Source: Myxococcales bacterium
GTDB lineage: Bacteria; Myxococcota_A; UBA9042; GCA-2863065
Reading direction: 5' to 3'
Length of the DNA: 44,049 nucleotides
Assembly: GCA_018780435.1 (NCBI GenBank)
Contig: JADMJS010000135.1
Span: 1-44,049, forward strand
Of the stretch, positions 9,105 through 17,889 are shown one piece after another. Made by a program: the position numbers and the translations under genes. The stretch's first letter is position 1, and every line of letters starts with the position of its first letter. The notes below the pieces were generated by a model that was not told where the DNA came from, did no database searches, and saw only the letters and a program-made list of their open reading frames with translations.

Positions 9105-9126
9105 AGCCGCCCCGAGGGACGGCTTC
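9103..9126 (+). terminator. Stem-loop after the hsdM-hsdS-accessory run
   Basis: Arms GAAGCCG and CGGCTTC enclose a 10-nt loop with CCC/GGG that may pair further. It overlaps the stop codon of the 164-aa gene. The downstream sequence is only moderately T-rich, so it could be a weak terminator or attenuator before hsdR. Confidence 0.4.
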
Positions 9127-9237
9127 GTTACTCCTTCTACACATGGTAGATGAGCTTCTCCGAGCTTCTAGCTTGGCGGGGGTGTTGTCAAGCCCCAGCC
9201 GCCGCGTGATCCGGTTCGCCGCGCCGGCTGTATCCCG

Positions 9238-12200
9238 ATGAGCATTACGGAAGCCGACGTCGAGCAGGCCGCGATCGAGTACCTGCAGACGCTCGGGTAC
9301 GCCCACGTCCGCGGCGCCGATCTCGCGCCGGAGGCTCCCGCGCCCGAGCGGTCGTCGTGGGGCGATGTGATCCTCGCAGCGCGGCTTCGGAGCGCGCTCG
9401 CTCGGATCAACCAGCACCTCGATGGGGAGACGCTCGATGGGGTGCTGCGGCGCGTCCTTCGGCCGGCGAGCCCGTCGCTCATCGAGAACAACGTGGCGTT
9501 TCGGCAGCACGTGACCCGTGGGATCGACGTTCAGGTCCGAAAGAACGGTCAGGCCCGGGGTGATCAAGCGTGGCTCATCGACTTCGCGCGGCCGGAGAAC
9601 AACGACTGGGTGGTCGCGAGTCAGCTCCGGATCGTCCAGGGCAAGGTCAGCCGACGGCCGGACCTCGTGGTCTATGTGAACGGGTTGCCACTCGCGGTTA
9701 TCGAGCTCAAGAACCCCGCGGACGAAGGCGCCACGATCGAAGCCGCCTGGAATCAACTCCAGACCTACAAGGTCGAGATCCCGTCGCTCTTCGACACGAA
9801 CGAGCTCCTCATCGTGTCGGACGGCACCGAGGCCAAGGTCGGCAGTCTCACGGCGGGCTTCGAGCGCTTCGGGCCCTGGCGCACGGTCGACGGCAAGCAG
9901 CTCGCGCCGGACGCCGCTCCGAAGCTGGAGGTGCTCCTCCGGGGCCTGTTCGAGAAGCGTCGCTTCCTCGACTACCTCCGGCACTTCGTCTTTTGGGAGA
10001 CGGAGGAGGGTTTTACCAAGAAGATCGCGGGTTACCACCAGTTTCACGCGGTGAACAAGGCCATCGAGCAGACCATCCGAGCGTCGTCGCCGAAGGGGGA
10101 CAAACGCATTGGGGTGGTGTGGCACACGCAGGGCTCGGGGAAGTCCATCTCGATGGCCTTCTACGCGGGCAAGCTCATCCTGCAGCCCGAGATGAAGAAC
10201 CCCACGGTCGTGGTCATCACCGACCGGAACGACCTCGCTGGGCAGCTCTACGATCAGTTCTGCGCCGCCAAGGGGCTCTTTGCGCCGCCGGGACAGGCGT
10301 CGAGCCGGGAGCACCTGCAGGATCTCTTGAGGGTCGCGAGCGGCGGAGTGGTCTTCTCCACGATCCAAAAGTTCAGCGTCCCGCAGGGCGACCGGTTTCC
10401 GCTGCTGTCGGACCGACGGAACATCGTCGTCATCACGGACGAAGCACACCGCAGTCAGTACGAGTTCATCGACGGTTTCGCGCGCAACTTGCGGGACGGG
10501 CTGCCGAACGCCTCCTTCATCGGGTTCACGGGGACGCCCATCGAGCTCGACGACAAGAACACACCGGCGGTCTTCGGCGACTACATCGACACCTACCCGA
10601 TCTCGCAGGCCGTCGAAGACAAGGCCACCGTCCCCATCTACTACGAGGCCCGACTCGCCCGAATCGCGCTCCCGCCCGACAAGAAGCCGCACGTCGACGT
10701 GGCCTTCGAGGAGGTCACCGAAGGCGAGGAGGAGTCCGCCAAGGGCAAACTGAAGAGTCGATGGGCCAAGCTCGAAGCGATGGTCGGCACGGAGGAACGG
10801 CTGGCGCTGGTCGCACGCGACATCCTCGATCACTTCGAACGGCGGCTCGAGATCCTCGACGGCAAGGCGATGGTCGTCGTGATGTCTCGGCGAATCGCCG
10901 TCGAGCTCTATGAGCAGATCGTGAAGCTGCGCCCCGACTGGCACGGGGCCAAAGACGACGACGGCCAGGTCAAGGTGGTCATGACCGGCACGGCGAGCGA
11001 CCCGCCGCAGTACCGTCAGCACATCCGAACGAAGTTCGAGCTCAAAGCGATCGAGAAGCGCTTCAAGGACAGCAAGGACCCACTTCGGCTCGTCATCGTG
11101 CGAGACATGTGGCTCACCGGCTTCGACGCTCCGTGTGCCCATACGCTGTACCTCGACAAGCCGATGAAGGGCCACGGGCTCATGCAGGCCATCGCGCGCG
11201 TGAACCGCGTCTTCAAAGACAAGCCGTCTGGCCTCGTGGTCGACTACCTCGGCCTCGCCGACCAGCTCCGGGCGGCGGTCGGGACCTACGGCGGTGGCGC
11301 GAGCGGGCAGGACCGCCCGGGGCTACCCATCGAGCTCGCGCTGACGGTGCTCGAAGAGAAGGCCGGCGTCGTCCGGGACATGTTCCACGGCTTCGACTAC
11401 TCGGCGTACTTTGGCACGAAAGCAGGCGAACGACTCGCCGCCTTGCAGGGGGGAGCCAGCCACGTCTGCGGTCCGAACGACGGCAAGAAGCGGTACTTGG
11501 ACGCCATGTCGGCGCTCGGCAAGGCAGCAGGCATCGCCATCCACCTCGAAGGCGCCCGTCACTTGCGCGACGAGGTGGGCTACTTCCAGGCGATCGAGGC
11601 GAACCTTCGGAAGTACACGACGGGCGGCTCCGGGAAGTCGACGTCGCAGCTCGACGCCGCGATTCGACAGATCGTCTCGGGCGCAGTGGTCTCGCAAGGG
11701 GTGATGGACATCTTCGAGGTGGCTGGGCTCAAGAAACCCGATATCTCGATTCTTTCCGACCAGTTCCTCGAGACCATCAAGACGTCGCCATATCGGAATC
11801 TGCAGCTCGAACTCCTGAAGAAGCTCCTGCACGACGAGATCAAGTCGGTGTCGCGTCGGAACGTGGTGCAGGCCAAGAAGTTCAGCGAGATGCTGGAGAA
11901 GACCCTCCTCAAGTACACGAACCGGACGCTCGAAGCGGCGCAGATTATCCTCGAGCTCATCGAGATGGCCCGGCAGATGCGCGACGCGCCAAAGCGTGGT
12001 GACGCGCTCGGGCTCACCGAGGACGAGCTGGCCTTCTACGACGCGCTGGTGGACCACGGCGGCGTGAAGGAGGTCATGGGCGACGCCGTGCTCGCCGCCA
12101 TCGCCCACGACCTCGTCGAGGCGATCCGCGGGTCGGTCACCATCGATTGGACGCAAAAGGAGGCGGTCCGCGCCGACATGCGTCGGAAGATCAAGAAGCT

Positions 12201-12867
12201 CCTACGCCGTCATGGCTATCCCCCCGACAAGCAGGAAGCGGCGGTGGCGACGGTCATCGAGCAGGCCGAGGCGTTGTGCCGGGACTGGGCCGAAGCGCCG
12301 CCGCCGGCACCCGAAGCGCGGTCCGGCGCGGTGCTCCCATTCCGGCGCGTGAGCGGAGCCGAGCTTCGCCCTTTCCGAAACGCCATCCCAATCTACCGTG
12401 ATCTGGCGGTCGCCGCCGGACCGTGGACTGCCGGCCGCATCGTCGATGGGGTGCCGCAGGAGGGAGACATTCCGAACCCCGATGACTACGAGTGGGTCGA
12501 GCCGCCACCGGGGCTCACGCCCGACCGTCGCCTCTTCGTGGCGCAGGTCGTCGGCTCCTCGATGAACCGGCGCATCCCAGACGGCGCCTGGTGTGTGTGG
12601 CGTCTCCACCGAGGCGGCGAAGACCGCGTGGGCAAGGTGGTCCTCGCCCAACACCGGGACCTTCAGGACGAAGGCCTCGGCGCCGGGTTTACCGCCAAGA
12701 TCTTCGAGCGGGAGGAACGGACGCCGGACGGCACTTGGTCCGTCGTACTTAGGCCCGACTCGTCGGATCTGCGCTTCGAGCGGATCGAGCTGTCAGGGCT
12801 CACGGACGACGATCAGGTCGTGATGGCGGAGCTGGTTCGGGTGCTTCCGGGGGTGGCGTCGCTGTGA
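9238..12867 (+). CDS. hsdR: Type I restriction endonuclease subunit with C-terminal S24 peptidase domain
   Basis: HsdR is the translocase and nuclease of the type I complex. The nuclease domain has the PD-(D/E)xK set D142 ... E156-L-K158. The helicase motor has Walker A GSGKS (299-303) and DEAH (401-404). At 1209 aa it is about 150-200 residues longer than usual. The extra C-terminus (about 1030-1209) is an S24/LexA-type peptidase: a likely self-cleavage bond A1060-G1061 in VAAGP, nucleophile S1108 in GSSM followed by IPDGAW, and general base K1154 in FTAKIF. All three elements needed for autocleavage are present. Known S24 proteins cleave themselves when stimulated by RecA filaments, so HsdR activity or stability may be tied to DNA damage. 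The start ATG 9238 follows a 133-bp gap, and the stop overlaps the next gene (GTGA). Confidence 0.95.
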   Translation: MSITEADVEQAAIEYLQTLGYAHVRGADLAPEAPAPERSSWGDVILAARLRSALARINQHLDGETLDGVLRRVLRPASPSLIENNVAFRQHVTRGIDVQVRKNGQARGDQAWLIDFARPENNDWVVASQLRIVQGKVSRRPDLVVYVNGLPLAVIELKNPADEGATIEAAWNQLQTYKVEIPSLFDTNELLIVSDGTEAKVGSLTAGFERFGPWRTVDGKQLAPDAAPKLEVLLRGLFEKRRFLDYLRHFVFWETEEGFTKKIAGYHQFHAVNKAIEQTIRASSPKGDKRIGVVWHTQGSGKSISMAFYAGKLILQPEMKNPTVVVITDRNDLAGQLYDQFCAAKGLFAPPGQASSREHLQDLLRVASGGVVFSTIQKFSVPQGDRFPLLSDRRNIVVITDEAHRSQYEFIDGFARNLRDGLPNASFIGFTGTPIELDDKNTPAVFGDYIDTYPISQAVEDKATVPIYYEARLARIALPPDKKPHVDVAFEEVTEGEEESAKGKLKSRWAKLEAMVGTEERLALVARDILDHFERRLEILDGKAMVVVMSRRIAVELYEQIVKLRPDWHGAKDDDGQVKVVMTGTASDPPQYRQHIRTKFELKAIEKRFKDSKDPLRLVIVRDMWLTGFDAPCAHTLYLDKPMKGHGLMQAIARVNRVFKDKPSGLVVDYLGLADQLRAAVGTYGGGASGQDRPGLPIELALTVLEEKAGVVRDMFHGFDYSAYFGTKAGERLAALQGGASHVCGPNDGKKRYLDAMSALGKAAGIAIHLEGARHLRDEVGYFQAIEANLRKYTTGGSGKSTSQLDAAIRQIVSGAVVSQGVMDIFEVAGLKKPDISILSDQFLETIKTSPYRNLQLELLKKLLHDEIKSVSRRNVVQAKKFSEMLEKTLLKYTNRTLEAAQIILELIEMARQMRDAPKRGDALGLTEDELAFYDALVDHGGVKEVMGDAVLAAIAHDLVEAIRGSVTIDWTQKEAVRADMRRKIKKLLRRHGYPPDKQEAAVATVIEQAEALCRDWAEAPPPAPEARSGAVLPFRRVSGAELRPFRNAIPIYRDLAVAAGPWTAGRIVDGVPQEGDIPNPDDYEWVEPPPGLTPDRRLFVAQVVGSSMNRRIPDGAWCVWRLHRGGEDRVGKVVLAQHRDLQDEGLGAGFTAKIFEREERTPDGTWSVVLRPDSSDLRFERIELSGLTDDDQVVMAELVRVLPGVASL

Positions 12868-13880
12868 CACGCGGCTCCGAGGATTCCGCGGTGGTCGTTC
12901 GCGTGGAGAAGTGCCCGGTGCCAGTGCTGTGGCTCGACACCGCCGTGTTCATCAAGATGGCGAAGATCGCCAGTCGGGAGCAATTGGGGGAGCTCGAACA
13001 CGAGCGCATCGAGCGCTTGAGCCAAGTGGTACTCGACAAGGTGCGGTCAGGGCGGCTGCTCTGTCCCGAGGGGCAGCAGGACGAAGAGTTCGACTACAAG
13101 CGAGCGGAGTTCACTGCCGCCCGCCGCGCGATGCTCATGGCGTCGCGGGCGATTCGACTTCGCCACCCGCGCTCGATCGAGCAGATTCAGTTCCATCACG
13201 TCGCTCGCGGCTATCTCGACGGGGCCCGCGAGGTCGTTCTCCAGTACGGCGACGGGTTCATGGGGGACCCACTCAGCCCCCGAGAGCGTGATTCGGCCTT
13301 TGCCATTCGATGCTACCTCGGTGCGGGGGCGGAGGATCGCGATGAACGGCAACGAGCTAGGTATCGCCATCGGGACAAGCTGGAGGCTCTAGGGAAGGCG
13401 AACAAAGTGGCGGGAATTGGTTTTGCCGAGCTGCGAGACCGCGAGCTCGCTTTTCTGCCAGGGACGCTCAATGACGCATTCAATCGAGCAGCTGCGGCGA
13501 TCCGCAGGGGAGACTACATGGGGGGCTACTTGGACTTCGTCAACTCCTACCCTATGCAACTACAGAAGGTCTGGAGACGAATATCCGGCGGGATAGAGGG
13601 CTTCAGGGAGTTTATCGCGAGCGGGCACTACAAGGCGATCCCGGCAGTCGACATATACGCAAACCTCTACGCCGACGTCCTCACGGGCGGCGCGATCGAC
13701 GACGGTGATGCCACCGACATCGATCATCTCGCTTCGGTCATCCCGTATTGCAATTACGTCTTGACTGACAAGAAGATGCGGAGGCGAGTTCGTCGACTCG
13801 GATTGGACTCCAAGTACGGCACGCAGGTGTTCGCAATGGCGGACACGGTTGAGCTCATCAGCGAACTGGAGGCTTTGTGA
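12864..13880 (+). CDS. PIN-like domain protein
   Basis: This 338-aa protein starts with GTG overlapping the hsdR stop by four bases. The first strand LWLDTAVF carries Asp25. Near the C-terminus [15 protein letters not shown] and VLTDKKM provide D285, D287 and D302. This set of acidic residues on successive strands is the pattern of PIN-like nucleases, where they bind the metal that cleaves RNA. The central ~200 residues are helical and unrecognised. Tight coupling to hsdR suggests an effector or toxin-like accessory role. The fold assignment rests on motif spacing only. Confidence 0.6.
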   Translation: MTRGSEDSAVVVRVEKCPVPVLWLDTAVFIKMAKIASREQLGELEHERIERLSQVVLDKVRSGRLLCPEGQQDEEFDYKRAEFTAARRAMLMASRAIRLRHPRSIEQIQFHHVARGYLDGAREVVLQYGDGFMGDPLSPRERDSAFAIRCYLGAGAEDRDERQRARYRHRDKLEALGKANKVAGIGFAELRDRELAFLPGTLNDAFNRAAAAIRRGDYMGGYLDFVNSYPMQLQKVWRRISGGIEGFREFIASGHYKAIPAVDIYANLYADVLTGGAIDDGDATDIDHLASVIPYCNYVLTDKKMRRRVRRLGLDSKYGTQVFAMADTVELISELEAL

Positions 13881-13911
13881 AGTGCTGCCGCTGCCCCCAA
13901 GGCGAGGACTA

Positions 13912-14424
13912 ATGGCGAAGGACTTCCTGCGTCTACCCGTTGTGTCCGAAGGGGCCGAACACCTCGTCATGGGGATGCTCATGCGCCGGAACATCCTTGC
14001 GTACAAGGCGCCACCGGGAAATGAGGGCTACGACCTCATCTGCATCCACCCCGACCCTCGCCATCAGCCGCAGAAGCAGCTCCGCGTGCAGGTGAAGAGC
14101 CGTTACCAGACGGATTGTGACCGCGGTTTCCCCTTGAAAGAGAAGGGGCTCGACGCCTTCGACTTCCTCGTCGTCGTTTTCCTCAACATCGGGGAGTACT
14201 TCCAGGGCAAGGACGGTGCCACCGGCGCCCGTGCACCCGAGTTCTACACACTACCGGCCTCGTTCGTACGTGAGCACCACCGACCGGATTCGACTTGGCA
14301 GAAGGTCCGACTTCGTGGGCTCGGAGAGATCCTGAAGCCCTTCCGCGATGAAGACGGATTCGAGCTGATCGCAGGGGCGCTCGGTGTGCCGAAGCCGACG
14401 AGACCGAGAAGTGAGCTTGGTTGA
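13912..14424 (+). CDS. PD-(D/E)xK nuclease-like protein
   Basis: This is a 170-aa protein with start ATG 13912, preceded by GGCGAGGA. The first helix holds E13 and E16 (SEGAEHLVMGMLMRR). Then come GNEGYDLI with D41 and LRVQVKSR with Q60 and K62. The order Glu-helix, Asp, Gln-x-Lys is the core of a PD-(D/E)xK nuclease of the kind found in intron-associated and hypothetical endonucleases. The C-terminal half (FYTLPASFVREHH) fits this group. It ends the restriction-linked run, 31 bp after the PIN-like gene. It may be a second nuclease or a DNA-binding accessory; activity is not proven. Confidence 0.65.
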   Translation: MAKDFLRLPVVSEGAEHLVMGMLMRRNILAYKAPPGNEGYDLICIHPDPRHQPQKQLRVQVKSRYQTDCDRGFPLKEKGLDAFDFLVVVFLNIGEYFQGKDGATGARAPEFYTLPASFVREHHRPDSTWQKVRLRGLGEILKPFRDEDGFELIAGALGVPKPTRPRSELG

Positions 14425-14986
14425 CCACGTGAGTGTGCCGCTCCATGACGCGGAGATCGGCTCCGCTGAGAAGGCCCCGGCAGACGGGCCCACAGGGGGC
14501 TGCCGACGGGCCAACGAGGTCAGTTGGCTCTACGCCGTTCATGTGCCACGCGTCGACGTCGGCCGGCACGTGAAACAGCGAGTCGAGGCCATCCGGGAGC
14601 GAGAGCGGCGGGCGCAGACGCAATCTGAGCTGCCCCAGCGCCAGCCCGGGCCGGGCGTCGCTAGGCCAACGGTCCCGGCGCGGCTGTGACGAGACGCCGT
14701 GTCGGGTCCGCCGCTCGCCGTGGTCGGTCGGGCCCACGATGATGCCGCCGTCGCGCTTGGGCGGGCTACAGCTCACGTCGAGCTCCAGGACGCCGCCATG
14801 GTGTCCGCGCCGGGCGACCGGCGCGTCCGTGAGCGCGTGCGGCCCACCGAGCGCGGTGGCGTGGTCGCGCGCCCATCGACCGCCACGACCTCCTCACGGC
14901 CGCATGACGGTCCTCGACGCAGACGCAGCCTGTGCCTTGACTTGATCGACCAGAGACCTCTACATTTCTGTAGGTGGAGGTGACCG
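14425..14986. other. Intergenic region before the toxin-antitoxin pair
   Basis: There is no convincing gene in this 562-bp gap. Short frames on both strands are Arg/Pro-rich and look like chance reading of GC-rich DNA. The right end holds the promoter and operator of the toxin-antitoxin operon. Confidence 0.5.
14937..14973 (+). promoter_or_regulatory. Promoter and operator of the RHH/GNAT toxin-antitoxin operon
   Basis: A -35-like TTGACT (14937-14942) and a -10-like TACATT (14961-14966) are 18 bp apart. The inverted repeat CTACA-tttc-TGTAG (14960-14973) overlaps the -10 box, a good position for repression by the ribbon-helix-helix antitoxin. A strong GGAGG (14976-14980) follows, six bases before the GTG start. 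Confidence 0.55.
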
Positions 14987-15277
14987 GTGAGCGACGTCAC
15001 TCAAATCTCGGCTTTCATTTCCACGACTACGCGGGATCGGCTGGAGCGGTTCGCGGTTGCGCGCGGGCTCAAGAAGGGGGCCGTCATCGAGGCTGCGCTA
15101 CAGCACCATCTGCAAGCCCTCGACGAGCTGCCGGTCGATCTCGTGGTGCCGGCTCGGATCGTTCTGACGCCAGAGTCCTTTGAGCGGCTCGTGGATTCGG
15201 TGGCCCACCCGCCTCCGCCGACTGACGCGATGAAAGCGCTCATGTCCGGTCAAGCAGTCGGAGCTATGGATGATTGA
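14987..15277 (+). CDS. Ribbon-helix-helix (DUF1778/TacA-like) antitoxin
   Basis: This is a 96-aa protein with an N-terminal ribbon-helix-helix. The beta strand QISAFIS is followed by RDRLERFAVARGLKKGAVIE and a second helix. The C-terminal tail (VLTPESFERLVDSV) is the region that wraps the toxin in the TacA/AtaR antitoxins. It likely represses its own operon by binding the inverted repeat at 14960-14973. The start is GTG with GGAGG six bases upstream. It overlaps the GNAT toxin gene by 8 bp. Gene order, size and partner fit the DUF1778-GNAT type II module closely. Confidence 0.9.
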   Translation: MSDVTQISAFISTTTRDRLERFAVARGLKKGAVIEAALQHHLQALDELPVDLVVPARIVLTPESFERLVDSVAHPPPPTDAMKALMSGQAVGAMDD

Positions 15278-15794
15278 GATCCGGGCGCTTCAGCCCGGCG
15301 ACGATCGAAGCCAATTCCGCTCTGGCGACCCCGACATCGACCGCTTCTTCCTCCGTTTCGCGGGGCAGAACCAGTTCCGTCACCATTTGGGAGTCACCTA
15401 CGCCGCCGTCGAGACGGGGCAGATCCTGGGGTTCGTCACCGTGTCCGCCGCGCAAGTCGAGTCCGCAAACCTCCCCGATGTAATGCGGCGAAGGCTGCCG
15501 GGCTATCCGCTTCCTGCGTTGCGCCTCTCACGCCTCGGAGTCGCCGAGACAGCGAAGGGCCGCGGCCTGGGCTCAGCTCTGGTGAGGTTTGCCTTCGGTA
15601 TGGCCCACGAGATGGCCGACCGCGTGGGGTGTACCGGTGTACTCGTCGACGCCAAACCGGGTGCCGTCGCGTTCTACGACAAGCTGGGCTTCCGTCCTTG
15701 TGAAACGATGAACGGCGAGCTTGGGGACCGCCCGATGCCCACCCTGATGTTCTTGGGCCTCGGCGCTATCCCCAGGGTGCCGCCACCACCGTAG
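15270..15794 (+). CDS. GNAT acetyltransferase toxin (TacT/AtaT-like)
   Basis: This 174-aa GNAT protein has the usual TacT features. The N-terminal DIDRFF segment matches the start of the family. The acetyl-CoA loop is ETAKGRGLGSALV, and the C-terminal motif AVAFYDKLGF contains the catalytic Tyr position. Known members acetylate the aminoacyl group of charged tRNA and block translation. The start ATG 15270 overlaps the antitoxin end, so toxin and antitoxin are made together. It lies directly beside the amine oxidase remnant at the right edge of the island. Confidence 0.9.
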   Translation: MIEIRALQPGDDRSQFRSGDPDIDRFFLRFAGQNQFRHHLGVTYAAVETGQILGFVTVSAAQVESANLPDVMRRRLPGYPLPALRLSRLGVAETAKGRGLGSALVRFAFGMAHEMADRVGCTGVLVDAKPGAVAFYDKLGFRPCETMNGELGDRPMPTLMFLGLGAIPRVPPPP

Positions 15795-16333
15795 CGGTCC
15801 GGCGGTGAGCCAATACAACCGGAGGAGGAAAGCGGCGTCCATACACGCGCGCTGCCCACCCTGGGGACGGCTAACCTGCTTTACGCTTCCAGGCCCCTCA
15901 GAGCCGAGCCGCGAGGTGCACCGCAGACGTGGTGGCGCTCTCGTGGTTGTCGACGACGCAGGTGTACATACCGGCGAGGTGAGACCCTTGGGTCATCGGG
16001 GCCGGGGGGACCGAGATCGTGGGCCCGCTGTCCAGGCCTCGGAACGACATGGACGCGACGTTCTGGCGTGGTGCCACGCCGATCGCACAGAGGAGGGCCG
16101 TGAGGTTCGGGTAGGTCCACGGGACGATATAACGGAAGCCGAGCTCGACCGGGACCGGCCGGGCACGGAGTCCATGACGACGGTCGAGGTCGACGCGACC
16201 AACAATCGCACGCTCTCCCTCTTCAGCCAGGCTCTGCTGTGTTACCAACTGGTGCTCGCGATGCGAGCGGATAGTCTCGAAACGCGGATTGCTCAATCCG
16301 CGGAACGAGTTGCGGCTCCCACGGCTTTTGGCT
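15795..16333. other. Right edge of the island, no intact gene
   Basis: This interval between the GNAT toxin and the ferritin-like lipoprotein gene holds only the degraded amine oxidase (15895-16245). Frames on the plus strand are shadows of it. Confidence 0.6.
15895..16245 (-). pseudogene. Internally deleted COG2907-like amine oxidase
   Basis: On the minus strand one frame reads PVPVELGFRYIVPWTYPNL and then LLCAIGV and MSFRGL. This matches the N-terminal third of the COG2907-like oxidase family (LPVELGAEFVF in the intact gene at 23035-24285). Only about 30 codons later the same frame reads GMYTCVVDNHESATTSAVHL, the very C-terminal motif. About 280 codons of the middle are therefore missing, and the FAD-binding N-terminus is not recognisable. 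It is a deletion relic, not an active enzyme. Its 3' end (15913-15943) is the right copy of the direct repeat flanking the restriction island. Confidence 0.75.
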
Positions 16334-17821
16334 TCACCCTAAGGCAACTGCCGGGGGATGGCTCAGAACTCGATACACTCTCCTCGGGCGATACAGAAGC
16401 GGCCCTATCGCCGCCAGGAGGGTTGCCCGTGTTTCGAGTGACGGCAGGCCGACTGCAGCTCGCACCGTGCGATCGGCGACGCCGTCGCAGCTGCCCTGGA
16501 GCGCTGCAAGCGCCTGCCGCGCTGCATCACCGACGAGTTCTCGCTCGACATCGGTCAGGAGCGGTCGAATCCACGCGTCGATCGAGGTCGCCAACGCAGC
16601 ATGTCGGATTTCGTCGGCCGCGATGACGGCCATCGTGCTGGCGAGCTCGGGGTGCTTGGCCGCGCCCGCCTGATGTGACGCCAATAGCGCGTTCCACCCC
16701 TCGCCGACACATCCTTCGACCGCGTTCTGGACGGCGAGTGCAAGGAGTGAAGGTATGCTCGATGGGCGTACCCTGGCCGCCTCTGGAAGTGCGCCGTACT
16801 CGGCAGCGAGCCGACCCATCGCTGCCGCGTGGTGGACCTCATCGGCGGCGGCACGACGACACGCCGCAACGAGCGCGTCGGGAGCGCCGTGCGATGCCAA
16901 GTCGCGCGCGAGCTCTAGGAACGCGGGCACAGATGCGGCTTCGTCCGTCGCTGCTTTGGCCAACGTCGGACCGATTGGAGCGCTCGCGTCATGGGCTCGC
17001 GCAACCGCGCCGGTGGGCCGGCGCCCCGCGCAGCCGCGGGGCTCGCTCGTCGTCTTGATGAGCGGACCCTTCTCCACGGCTAGATCGCCATCCGTGGGCA
17101 CATGTACGACCGCCGCGAAATACTCGCGGTCACCTCCCGTACAATCCGGGTCAACATCGCCTTCAATCTGCACGCCGAGCACATCCCAGCCGGTTGCCGT
17201 CTTCCGCACGCAGCGACAATCGTCCAATGTGATCATCTGCGTCGCCAAGAGGACAGCGTCCTCGGCAGAGTCTGGCACTTTCATCCATTGGTAGCTTCCG
17301 TTCAGTCCATAGAAGAGATGGACTTCATCCCCGCGGGTCTCGATGACCATGAAGCCCCGTATGTTCGGGTACGCGTCGCCCACTTTGGTGAGGCACGTCG
17401 ATGGGTCTGAGGCAGCGCTGCACAGCTCGCCCTCGGAGGCGATGAGCGTGCGACTCGGTGGCGCGTCGAACAGGCTCACGCCCGGGCTGACTTTGAAGAG
17501 CGCGACCCCGTCGGCCTGCTCGAGCACGCGTTCGTCGAAGTAGTCGAAGCACGCGTTGCTGGTTGTGGTCGCGTAGTCCGCTCGGTCGAAGCTGGTGATC
17601 TCGTCGACGATGGGTGGCCCGCCATCGCCTACGCCCAGCAAGGCGTCGACGTCGACGACCGACGAGTCGTCGACGTCGTCGCTCTCGCTGCCGTCGACTA
17701 AGTCACCCGGTGGAAGCTGGAAGTCGGCCGACGACTGACCACATGCCGCGACTCCAACCGTCGCAAGTACGTGGCCGATCCTCCGGGCGAGGAGGGCGCT
17801 TTGCAGTTCCAGTGTCATCAT
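16334..17821 (-). CDS. Ferritin-like domain lipoprotein
   Basis: This 495-aa exported lipoprotein has a signal ending in VGVAAC (Cys near residue 27). An Asp/Ser-rich linker follows, then about 230 residues of unknown Cys-containing domain. From about residue 290 a helical ferritin-like four-helix bundle begins, with carboxylate-histidine motifs DEAASVPAF, ADEVHHAA, EGCVGE and ADEIRHAAL. Related ferritin-like domains bind a di-iron centre. The frame extends far upstream, but ATG 17821 gives the signal peptide. It lies 68 bp after the DUF1214 lipoprotein gene on the same strand, so the two are probably one operon. Substrate and role are unknown. Confidence 0.8.
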   Translation of the reverse strand: MMTLELQSALLARRIGHVLATVGVAACGQSSADFQLPPGDLVDGSESDDVDDSSVVDVDALLGVGDGGPPIVDEITSFDRADYATTTSNACFDYFDERVLEQADGVALFKVSPGVSLFDAPPSRTLIASEGELCSAASDPSTCLTKVGDAYPNIRGFMVIETRGDEVHLFYGLNGSYQWMKVPDSAEDAVLLATQMITLDDCRCVRKTATGWDVLGVQIEGDVDPDCTGGDREYFAAVVHVPTDGDLAVEKGPLIKTTSEPRGCAGRRPTGAVARAHDASAPIGPTLAKAATDEAASVPAFLELARDLASHGAPDALVAACRRAAADEVHHAAAMGRLAAEYGALPEAARVRPSSIPSLLALAVQNAVEGCVGEGWNALLASHQAGAAKHPELASTMAVIAADEIRHAALATSIDAWIRPLLTDVERELVGDAARQALAALQGSCDGVADRTVRAAVGLPSLETRATLLAAIGPLLYRPRRVYRVLSHPPAVALG

Positions 17822-17889
17822 GTTGCCACACACCTTCCAGCCACTTGTAGACCTGCTCGGCGCCTCGACGGTGCGTCGCCTCTGGCCGC

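Noticed and set aside
14425..14986. Small genes on either strand in this gap
   Set aside because: The frames are Arg/Pro-rich with no ribosome binding site or motif, and they extend antisense into neighbours.
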